Part shown: positions 1 through 5,970 of the stretch, one piece after another
Numbering within the stretch: position 1 is the stretch's first letter
Layout: every line of letters begins with the position of its first letter
NCBI RefSeq assembly: GCF_934632265.1
Contig: NZ_CAKTYH010000107.1
Span: forward strand, 1 to 6,672
Source of the DNA: an uncultured Senegalimassilia sp.
GTDB lineage: Bacteria > Actinomycetota > Coriobacteriia > Coriobacteriales > Eggerthellaceae
Reading direction: 5' to 3'
Length of the DNA: 6,672 nucleotides
Notes under the pieces: model-generated
Databases searched by the model: none
Told to the model about the DNA's origin: nothing
Seen by the model: only the letters and a program-made list of their open reading frames with translations
Position numbers and translations under genes: made by a program

Positions 1-76
<76 letters not shown>

Positions 77-89
77 TCGATTGTTCAAG

Positions 90-113
90 CCCAGCCTTTC
101 GGCTGGGTTTTTT
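90..113 (+). terminator. Rho-independent terminator after tRNA-Asp
   Basis: A perfect 7-bp GC-rich stem (CCCAGCC at 90-96, GGCTGGG at 101-107) closes a 4-base TTTC loop and is followed directly by six T (108-113). The stem starts 14 bases after the tRNA CCA end. It therefore probably ends the tRNA transcript and separates it from the MarR operon. Confidence 0.92.
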
Positions 114-188
114 GATTTCCCCAGCGTTCGCGTCTTCTGCAGTTTGGCGGAAGCGGTATATGGACTTTCCGACATACCTTCAATACCT

Positions 189-232
189 CGATCGAAACTC
201 CTTGGTTCGTGCTATGGTTTAGGAGCTAAACA
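189..232 (+). promoter_or_regulatory. Putative promoter region of the marR-ABC operon
   Basis: The operon needs a promoter between the tRNA terminator and the MarR start. Two weak candidates overlap here. One is TATGGT at 213-218, a four-of-six match to a -10 box without a good -35. The other is TTGGTT at 202-207 as a -35, with TAAACA at 227-232 after a long 19-base spacer. Neither is close to consensus, so the exact start of transcription is unsettled. Both choices place the palindrome at 217-231 at or next to the transcription start. Confidence 0.35.
217..231. promoter_or_regulatory. Palindromic operator candidate for the MarR regulator
   Basis: A perfect inverted repeat, GTTTAG then GAG then CTAAAC, lies 41 bases upstream of the marR start codon and overlaps the probable promoter. 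MarR dimers typically bind AT-rich palindromes of this size between the promoter and their own gene. The site therefore fits self-repression of the regulator and the exporter genes behind it. Binding is inferred from position and symmetry only. Confidence 0.6.
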
Positions 233-238
233 TTAAGC

Positions 239-250
239 AACTAAACAGTT
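239..250. promoter_or_regulatory. Second operator-like half-site
   Basis: CTAAAC recurs at 241-246, exactly 15 bases after the same hexamer at 226-231. It sits inside a small inverted repeat, AACT-AAAC-AGTT (239-250). It could be a secondary MarR contact site or a chance repeat in an AT-rich leader. It lies between the main palindrome and the Shine-Dalgarno site of marR. Confidence 0.35.
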
Positions 251-271
251 CAGTATCGAAAGGAGATTTGC

Positions 272-907
272 GTGGACGATACCGCAGCTGCATTGCGCCG
301 TCGCCTGTTCGATGCCGCATCGCGTATGCGAAAGCAACGTCAAGAGCCGCCGGCTCCCGAAGGCATCACGCCGGCGGAGATGTACACGATCATGGCGGTT
401 TCCCGCTTGGAAGGCGAGGGGAGGAAGGTCCGCTCCGGCGATATCGCCAAGTGCGGGCATGCAACTCCGAGCGCCGTGTCCCAAACCCTGAAATCGCTTG
501 AGGAGAAGGGCCTTATCACGCGTCAGCGCGATAAGGGGGACAGCCGTGCCGTTACGGTGCACCTTACCGAAGATGGCCATGCTTTCAGCGCGCGCGGCCG
601 CGAGCTGCATGAGCAGATGATCGACGAAGTGCTTACCTATCTCGGCCCTGAAGATGCCGAGCATCTCGTTCGCATCGTGGAGCGCCTGGCGGATTTCCCG
701 GCGAGCGAGGTGGCGAAGGCGCAGCAGAATCGCTGCGCGCAAGCCGATAGCCCGTTAGCGGGCGCTGGTGCAAGCTTCGTTTCCAGCGCAGGCGCTGCTC
801 AAGCAGGTGCGCCTGTGGGCGATGCGGCTGCCGGCGCGGGCGCCGCTCCTTCTGCCGGCGTCTCTTCGCAAACCGCTTCCGCGGAAGGGGGCGTGCCGTG
901 CGCATAA
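272..907 (+). CDS. MarR-family winged-helix transcriptional regulator with Ala-rich C-terminal tail
   Basis: This 211-residue protein is a probable ligand-sensing repressor of the exporter operon. The winged helix-turn-helix core spans roughly residues 30-105. The recognition helix is about 65-79 (TPSAVSQTLKSLEEKG). The wing carries the family's D-x-R signature (D90, R92), followed by VTVHLTEDG. Helices at about 107-150 would complete the dimer interface. The GTG start at 272 is chosen because AAAGGAG (259-265) sits six bases upstream. MarR proteins are usually about 140-160 residues; here residues 152-211 form an extra low-complexity tail of Ala, Gly and Ser, probably disordered. Cysteines at 61, 155 and 210 are present, but no known redox-sensing pattern is recognised. 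The gene overlaps the next by 10 bp, and a palindrome upstream suggests autoregulation. The ligand is unknown. Confidence 0.92.
   Translation: MDDTAAALRRRLFDAASRMRKQRQEPPAPEGITPAEMYTIMAVSRLEGEGRKVRSGDIAKCGHATPSAVSQTLKSLEEKGLITRQRDKGDSRAVTVHLTEDGHAFSARGRELHEQMIDEVLTYLGPEDAEHLVRIVERLADFPASEVAKAQQNRCAQADSPLAGAGASFVSSAGAAQAGAPVGDAAAGAGAAPSAGVSSQTASAEGGVPCA
883..891 (+). promoter_or_regulatory. Shine-Dalgarno site for the first ABC gene
   Basis: GGAAGGGGG lies inside the last codons of marR, six bases before the GTG at 898. It supports that GTG as the exporter start despite the 10-bp overlap with marR. It also implies translational coupling: ribosomes finishing marR pass over the start of the next gene. 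Confidence 0.6.
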
Positions 908-3063
908 TCAAGAACCTGGCCCAGCACAAGCTGGTGGTGCTGCTGATCGTGGTGCTGCTGTGCGTGCAGGCGGCGTGCGACCTGGCCCTGCCCAACTACA
1001 CCTCCGACATCGTCGATACGGGCATCCAGCAGCAGGGCGTGCAGGATGTGGCTGCCGAGCAGCTCACCGAACGCACCCATGACCTGGTGGCCATGATGCT
1101 TCCCGAGTCCGATGAGCAGATGTTCGCCGACGCTTATGCCCGAAACGAGGACGGCACATACGCGCTGACGGAATCCGGCAAGCGCGACCGCGCTGCGCTC
1201 GATGACGTCATGGCCTTGCCCATGACCGTGACCTGCTATGCCGACCAAATTCCCGAGCTGGACCTCGACCAGGTCAAAGCCGCATACGATCAGGGCATGA
1301 TCGGTAAGTCCGACATCCAGACCATGCTCGATCGCGCGCGCGAGTCCATGGGCGATATGGCCGATACGCTTATCGCTCAGCAGGGCCTGGCTGCGGCCCG
1401 CGCCGAATACGAGCAGCTGGGTTACGACCTCGACGCCATGCAGATGGACTACCTGGTGGCAACCGGCGCGAAGATGCTCGGCCTTGCCGCGCTCGGCATG
1501 GTCATCGCCGTCATGGTCGGCTTTCTGGCATCGCGCACGGCGGCCAAGGTGGGCCGCAGCCTGCGCGAGCGCCTGTTTAACCAGGTGGTCGGCTTCTCCG
1601 ACGCCGAGATCCAGTCCTTTAGCGCCGCGTCGCTGATCACGCGCGGCACCAACGACGTGCAACTGGTGCAGATGGTCACCGTCATGCTGCTGCGCATGGT
1701 GCTCTATGCGCCCATCCTGGCCATCGGCGGCATCATCATGATCGCACGCACCGACCTGTCCATGGGCTGGATCATCATCGCGGCGGTCGTGGCCATCGCG
1801 GCGGTCATGGGCGTGCTCATGAAGGTGGCCATGCCGAAGTTCAAGATCATGCAGAAGCTCATCGACCGGGTGAACCTGGTGTCGCGCGAGCTGCTCACGG
1901 GCCTGCCGGTCATCCGCGCGTTCGGCCGCGAGCAGCACGAGGAGGCGCGTTTCGATGAGGCGAACACGCGCCTGATGAAGACGCAGCTGTTCACCAACCG
2001 CGTGATGACCTTCATGATGCCGCTCATGATGCTCATCATGAACCTGGTGTCGGTGGGCATCATCTGGTTCGGCGGGCATGCCATCGATGCGGGCAACCTG
2101 CAGACCGGCGACCTGATCGCGTTCATCACCTACTCCATGGTCATCATCATGGGCTTCCTTATGATCGGCATGCTGTCCATCATGCTGCCGCGCGCCGACG
2201 TGGCGGCCCAGCGCATCGATGAGGTGCTCGAATGCAAGCCCTCCGTCGCCGATCCTGAGCCCGGCAAGGCGAAGGACGCGTTGCTCGGCGCTGATGGGCT
2301 GCCGGGTGCGCGCATCGCCTTCGAGAACGTGAGCTTCAGGTACTCCGACGGCGCCGAGTGCGTGCTCGAGGACGTCAGCTTCACGTGCGAGCCGGGCAAG
2401 ACCACGGCCATCATCGGCTCCACGGGCAGCGGCAAGTCCACGGTGCTGAAGCTGGCGGAGCGCTTCCACGACGTCACGTCGGGCCGCATCGCCGTCGATG
2501 GCGTGGACGTGCGCGACGTCAGCCAGCATGCCCTGCGGTCGCAGCTGGGCTATGTGCCGCAGGCGGCGTTCCTGTTCAGCGGCACCATCGCCTCGAACGT
2601 GGGCTACGGCGTCGATGACGCTGGCGAGGACCGTATCCGTGCCGCCGCCGACGTGGCGCAGGCGAGCGATTTCATCGCCGAGCGCCCCGAGGGGCTGGCA
2701 ACGCCCATTTCCCAAGGCGGCACGAACGTCTCGGGCGGCCAGCGCCAGCGCCTGGCCATCGCCCGCGCGCTCGCGACCGATGCGCGCGCGTACCTGTTCG
2801 ACGACAGCTTCAGCGCGCTCGACTACAAGACCGATGCCGCGCTTCGCCATGAGCTTTCCGCGCGTTTGGGCGGGAAAACCGTGGTCATCGTGGCGCAGCG
2901 CATCTCCACGGTGCTCAACGCAGATCAGATCGTGGTGCTTGATGACGGTCGCGTCGTGGGGCGGGGCACGCATGAGCAGCTGATGGAAAGCTGCCAGGAG
3001 TATCGCGAGATAGCCACGTCGCAGCTATCGGAGGAAGAGCTGAAAGGAGGTGAGGCGAGATGA
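898..3063 (+). CDS. Heterodimeric ABC exporter, first half (degenerate-site subunit with large extracellular insert)
   Basis: This 721-residue half-transporter fuses a six-helix membrane domain to a nucleotide-binding domain, so it acts in the cytoplasmic membrane as an exporter. TM1 is about 11-32, TM2 191-211, TM3 262-283, TM4 288-308, TM5 371-391 and TM6 406-430. An acidic, mostly helical-looking segment of about 150 residues (35-188) lies between TM1 and TM2 and should face outside. In the ATPase domain: A-loop Y482, Walker A GSTGSGKST (507-515), Q-loop Q555, signature VSGGQ (611-615), Walker B YLFDD (632-636) and D-loop SALD (639-642). The catalytic Glu position is Asp (D636) and the H-loop His is Gln (Q667). 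These changes are known for the degenerate subunit of TM287/288- and BmrCD-type pairs. Multidrug or peptide export is plausible from the MarR context; the substrate cannot be read from the sequence. The start is GTG, overlapping marR. Confidence 0.93.
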   Translation: MRIIKNLAQHKLVVLLIVVLLCVQAACDLALPNYTSDIVDTGIQQQGVQDVAAEQLTERTHDLVAMMLPESDEQMFADAYARNEDGTYALTESGKRDRAALDDVMALPMTVTCYADQIPELDLDQVKAAYDQGMIGKSDIQTMLDRARESMGDMADTLIAQQGLAAARAEYEQLGYDLDAMQMDYLVATGAKMLGLAALGMVIAVMVGFLASRTAAKVGRSLRERLFNQVVGFSDAEIQSFSAASLITRGTNDVQLVQMVTVMLLRMVLYAPILAIGGIIMIARTDLSMGWIIIAAVVAIAAVMGVLMKVAMPKFKIMQKLIDRVNLVSRELLTGLPVIRAFGREQHEEARFDEANTRLMKTQLFTNRVMTFMMPLMMLIMNLVSVGIIWFGGHAIDAGNLQTGDLIAFITYSMVIIMGFLMIGMLSIMLPRADVAAQRIDEVLECKPSVADPEPGKAKDALLGADGLPGARIAFENVSFRYSDGAECVLEDVSFTCEPGKTTAIIGSTGSGKSTVLKLAERFHDVTSGRIAVDGVDVRDVSQHALRSQLGYVPQAAFLFSGTIASNVGYGVDDAGEDRIRAAADVAQASDFIAERPEGLATPISQGGTNVSGGQRQRLAIARALATDARAYLFDDSFSALDYKTDAALRHELSARLGGKTVVIVAQRISTVLNADQIVVLDDGRVVGRGTHEQLMESCQEYREIATSQLSEEELKGGEAR
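3043..3053 (+). promoter_or_regulatory. Near-perfect Shine-Dalgarno site for the second ABC gene
   Basis: AAAGGAGGTGA matches the 16S anti-Shine-Dalgarno complement over 11 bases. It is the strongest ribosome site in the window. It lies within the final codons of the first exporter gene, nine bases (from GGAGG) before the ATG at 3060, whose ATGA overlaps the upstream stop. It fits high, coupled synthesis of the second subunit. Confidence 0.85.
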
Positions 3064-4925
3064 GCGCGAACAACGAGGATCTGAAGAAGGTCACGCAGCG
3101 CCGCCGTCCGCACGGGCCGGGCGCGCGCATGATGCCCGGTGAGAAGGCGAAGGACTTCAAGGGCTCCATCGGCAAGCTCGTGCGTTTCATGGGCCAGTTC
3201 AAGGCGGCGCTCGTGCTCGCCATCATCTTCGCCATCGGGTCGGCCGCGTTCAACATCGTGGGCCCGAAGGTGCTCTCGCAGGCCACCACGGAGCTGTTCG
3301 AGGGCTTGGTGGCGAAGGTGGGCGGCACCGGCGGCATCGACTTCGACGCCATCGCCGGCATCATCGCGGTGACGCTTGCCCTTTACCTGATCAGCGCGGC
3401 GTGCAGCTTCGTACAGGGCTGGATGATGACGAGCGTCTCGCAGCGCACCTGCTACGGGCTGCGCCGCGCCATCGCCGAGAAGATCGACCGCATGCCCGTG
3501 GGGTACTTCGAGCGCAATTCCACCGGCGACACGCTCTCGCGCATCACCAACGACGTGGACACGCTCGGCCAAAGCCTGAACCAAGGCGTGACGCAGCTCA
3601 TCACCTCGACCACCACCATCGTGGGCGTGGTGATCATGATGCTGACCATCAACCCGCTGCTCACGGGCATCACCGTGCTCATCCTGCCCGTGTCCTTGGT
3701 GCTCATCTTCACCGTGGTGAAGGCATCGCAGAAGCACTTCAGGGCGCAGCAGGCCATGCTCGGCGCCATCAACGGCCAAGTGGAGGAGACGTTCTCCGGC
3801 CACGCCATCGTGCGCGCGTTCAATCGTGAGCAGGCGGTGGCAGAGGAGTTCGGCAAGACCAACGCTAAGCTCTATGAAAGCGCTTGGAAATCTCAGTTCC
3901 TTTCGGGCCTCATGCAGCCCATCATGAACTTCGTGGGCAACCTGGGCTATGTGGGCGTGGCGCTGGCCGGCAGCGTGCTTGCCGTGCAGGGCGTCATCAC
4001 CGTCGGCGACATCCAGGCGTTCATCCAGTACGTGAAGAACTTCACGCAGCCCATCACCCAGCTTTCCCAGGTCGGTAACGTGCTGCAGCAGATGGCCGCG
4101 GCCGCCGAGCGCATCTTCGCCTTCCTTGAGGAGCCCGAGCTTGAGGCGGGGAAACCCACGGCCAAGGCCGCTGACGTGGATTGCGACGTGGAGTTCGACC
4201 ACGTGCGCTTCGGTTACGATCCCGAAAAGCCCGTCATCGACGACTTCTCCGCGAAGGTGCGCCAGGGCCAGACCGTGGCCCTGGTAGGCCCCACCGGCGC
4301 GGGCAAGACCACCATGGTCAAGCTGCTCATGCGCTTCTATGATGTGGACGCGGGCGCCATCCGTCTGGGCGGCACCGACATCCGCGAGTTCTCGCGAACC
4401 GACGTGCGCAACCAGTTCGGCATGGTGCTGCAGGACACGTGGCTGTTCAACGGCACGGTGCGCGACAACATCGCCTACGGCAAGCTCGACGCCACCGACG
4501 CCGAGGTGGAGGCTGCGGCGCGCGCGGCGTACGTGCACCACTTCATCACCACCTTGCCGCACGGCTATGGCACGGTGATCAACGAGGATGCCAGCAACAT
4601 CAGCGCCGGTCAGCGCCAGTTGCTCACCATCGCTCGCGCCATCTTGGCCGACAGGCGCATGCTCATCCTGGACGAGGCAACCTCGAGCGTGGACACGCGA
4701 ACCGAGGAGCGTATCCAGAAGGCCATGGACAACCTGATGGCTGGGCGCACCTCGTTCGTGATCGCGCATCGCCTGTCCACCATCAGAAACGCCGATCTCA
4801 TCTGCGTATTACAGCATGGTGACATTATCGAGCAGGGCACGCACGACGAGCTTCTCTCCCTTGGCGGCGCGTATGCTGAACTGTATAATTCTCAGTTTGA
4901 GGAAGACGGCGTCGTAGACGAGTAG
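3060..4925 (+). CDS. Heterodimeric ABC exporter, second half (catalytic-site subunit)
   Basis: This 621-residue half-transporter is the partner of the preceding protein. A basic cytoplasmic N-terminus (1-45) precedes six predicted helices at about 47-67, 99-121, 178-198, 200-220, 284-308 and 314-335. Intracellular loops show the usual exporter motifs (VGYFERNSTGDTLSRITNDV from 147; VRAFNREQ, 251-258). The ATPase domain has A-loop Y386, Walker A GPTGAGKTT (410-418), Q-loop Q458, signature ISAGQ (514-518), Walker B LILDE (535-539), D-loop SSVD (542-545) and H-loop H570. The catalytic Glu539 and His570 are intact, but the signature has Ala for the first Gly. Paired with the upstream SGGQ, this subunit should supply the working ATP site. 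Its first extracellular loop is short (about 30 residues), unlike the partner's. The ATG overlaps the upstream stop by 4 bp and has a very strong ribosome site. The substrate is unknown. Confidence 0.94.
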   Translation: MSANNEDLKKVTQRRRPHGPGARMMPGEKAKDFKGSIGKLVRFMGQFKAALVLAIIFAIGSAAFNIVGPKVLSQATTELFEGLVAKVGGTGGIDFDAIAGIIAVTLALYLISAACSFVQGWMMTSVSQRTCYGLRRAIAEKIDRMPVGYFERNSTGDTLSRITNDVDTLGQSLNQGVTQLITSTTTIVGVVIMMLTINPLLTGITVLILPVSLVLIFTVVKASQKHFRAQQAMLGAINGQVEETFSGHAIVRAFNREQAVAEEFGKTNAKLYESAWKSQFLSGLMQPIMNFVGNLGYVGVALAGSVLAVQGVITVGDIQAFIQYVKNFTQPITQLSQVGNVLQQMAAAAERIFAFLEEPELEAGKPTAKAADVDCDVEFDHVRFGYDPEKPVIDDFSAKVRQGQTVALVGPTGAGKTTMVKLLMRFYDVDAGAIRLGGTDIREFSRTDVRNQFGMVLQDTWLFNGTVRDNIAYGKLDATDAEVEAAARAAYVHHFITTLPHGYGTVINEDASNISAGQRQLLTIARAILADRRMLILDEATSSVDTRTEERIQKAMDNLMAGRTSFVIAHRLSTIRNADLICVLQHGDIIEQGTHDELLSLGGAYAELYNSQFEEDGVVDE

Positions 4926-4974
4926 CGTGCGGAGGGGCGCGCGGCTCGGATCGGCTTGGGACGAAAGCGCGCAC

Positions 4975-5688
4975 ATGACCGCACAATCAGAGGCAATGCA
5001 GACGGCAAGCCGCAACGGGGAGGGCCCGGTGCGGCTTGCCGCGTTCGATTTCGACGGTACTTCGCTTGACGGGAACTCGCCCGTCATGCTGGTGATGCAT
5101 CTTGCGAAGCTGCGCATGCTCAACCCCACGGTGCTGCTGCGCATCGGGCTGTGGGCGGCGGCATACAAGCTGCGCCTGCCGCAGAGCGAGGCGTGGGTTC
5201 GCGGGCTGGTGTTCCGCGCCTTCGCCGGCAAGCCCAAGGCCGAGGTGGATGCCTTCCTGCATGATTTCTATGACGAATGCGTGGCCCCGCATGTGCGTAA
5301 GCAGGCGAGGAAGGCTATGGACGCGTGGCATGAGCAGGGTGTTTCGGTGGTGTGCGTGTCGGCAACCTTCGAGCCCATCATCGAGCGCGCCATGCGCGAC
5401 CTGCCCTTCGATTACCAGATCTCCACGCGCATGAAGGTGAACTTCGACGGCACATACGCGTGCGAGGTGGACGGCGTGCCCGTGGAAGGTGATCGCAAGA
5501 TGATCGAGCTGCGGCAGTTCGCGAATGCGAAATGGGGCGAAGGCGGATGGGAGCTTGTCGCCGCCTACGGCGACCACCATTCCGACCGCGCCCTTCTTGC
5601 CGGCGCCCAGCAGGGGTTCGCCGTATGCCCCGACCGCCCGCTTGGCCGCACCGCCCGCCAGCGCGGCTATCAGGTGCTCGAGTGGTAA
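4975..5688 (+). CDS. HAD-superfamily (subfamily IB, SerB/PgpC-like) phosphatase
   Basis: This is a probable Mg-dependent phosphomonoesterase using an aspartyl-phosphate intermediate. Numbering from the upstream GTG at 4927 (253 residues), motif I is DFDGT (41-45; nucleophile D41, acid/base D43), motif II is S145 in VVCVSAT, motif III is K191, and motif IV is GDHHSD (215-220). The stretch between motifs I and II (about 51-135) is a helical C1-type cap with a hydrophobic part near 66-82. The ending, with RALL, then CPDRPLG and GYQVLEW, resembles the SerB/CicA/PgpC group, so phosphoserine or a lipid phosphate such as phosphatidylglycerophosphate are possible substrates; neither is shown. The start is uncertain. 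GTG 4927 is one base after the exporter stop, ATG 4975 is in frame, and neither has a strong ribosome site. I prefer 4975 because the extra 16 residues look unlike the family. Close spacing to the exporter suggests co-transcription. Confidence 0.85.
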   Translation: MTAQSEAMQTASRNGEGPVRLAAFDFDGTSLDGNSPVMLVMHLAKLRMLNPTVLLRIGLWAAAYKLRLPQSEAWVRGLVFRAFAGKPKAEVDAFLHDFYDECVAPHVRKQARKAMDAWHEQGVSVVCVSATFEPIIERAMRDLPFDYQISTRMKVNFDGTYACEVDGVPVEGDRKMIELRQFANAKWGEGGWELVAAYGDHHSDRALLAGAQQGFAVCPDRPLGRTARQRGYQVLEW

Positions 5689-5708
5689 ACGCCCACGGGC
5701 GTGTTTTT
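5689..5708 (+). terminator. Likely intrinsic terminator of the marR-ABC-HAD operon
   Basis: Immediately after the HAD stop codon, ACGCC (5689-5693) pairs with GGCGT (5698-5702) around a 4-base loop, followed by G and five T (5704-5708). The stem is short (5 bp), so strength is moderate. Its placement right behind the last gene supports it as the end of the operon. Confidence 0.65.
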
Positions 5709-5916
5709 GGGAATCGCCTGTTGCGCTTGGGCGGGGTCTGCCGTTCGCGTTTTGAACCCGACGGGACTATGCAGCGTGTTAGGGAAACGAGCTGCCGCCG
5801 GCGTGTCCGGTTGATGCGGCCGCCGCGTCGTGTCCGGATAGCGGGCTTTTCTTCGGCGCGCCCGGGTGACAGGTTTGTTTCGATTTCTTGGCTTGCGGTC
5901 GCAATGCGGGCGCTTC
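5709..5916. other. Intergenic stretch with an imperfect direct repeat
   Basis: No convincing gene is seen on either strand here. CGTGTCCGG occurs at 5802-5810 and again at 5829-5837, 27 bases apart, flanking a GC-rich palindrome GCGGCCGC (5816-5823). The repeat could be a protein site, part of an RNA fold, or decayed coding sequence; nothing decides between these. No second transcription terminator or recognisable riboswitch was found. Confidence 0.4.
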
Positions 5917-5932
5917 CGGTAAAATGATACCG
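5917..5932 (+). promoter_or_regulatory. Probable -10 box within a short inverted repeat, upstream of the last gene
   Basis: TAAAAT (5920-5925) matches five of six bases of the -10 consensus and stands out in GC-rich surroundings. No good -35 is seen at 16-18 bases; TTGCGG (5893-5898) is 21 bases away. The box overlaps an exact inverted repeat, CGGTA (5917-5921) with TACCG (5928-5932). A regulator bound there would block the polymerase. Transcription would start near 5932, about 40 bases before the ATG at 5971. Confidence 0.45.
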
Positions 5933-5955
5933 AACTATGGCTATTTTGACACTTG

Positions 5956-5962
5956 AAGGAGG
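5956..5962 (+). promoter_or_regulatory. Shine-Dalgarno site of the right-edge gene
   Basis: AAGGAGG sits eight bases before the ATG at 5971. It is the main reason for choosing that start and for regarding the open frame that follows as a real gene. Confidence 0.85.
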
Positions 5963-5970
5963 TTGGGTCG

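Noticed and set aside
272..466. Cys61 of the MarR protein as an OhrR-type redox sensor
   Set aside because: It lies in the DNA-binding domain rather than near the N-terminus as in OhrR, and no matching tyrosine network can be identified.
883..910. A frameshift or gene fusion between marR and the first exporter gene
   Set aside because: The 10-bp overlap has its own ribosome site and GTG, and both proteins are complete, so ordinary overlapping genes explain it.
799..2973. A 724-codon open frame on the minus strand, opposite the first exporter gene
   Set aside because: It is rich in His, Asp, Gly and Ala in the pattern produced by reading GC-biased codons backwards, has no recognisable domain, and lies opposite a gene with all ABC exporter motifs. 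It is a shadow of codon bias.
2925..4769. A 614-codon open frame on the minus strand, opposite the second exporter gene
   Set aside because: Same His-rich antisense composition and no motifs; the + strand gene fully explains the region.
5224..5235. A third copy of GCCGGCAAGCCC, inside the HAD gene
   Set aside because: All copies encode Ala-Gly-Lys-Pro with favoured codons. The HAD copy is unrelated in context and best explained by codon bias.
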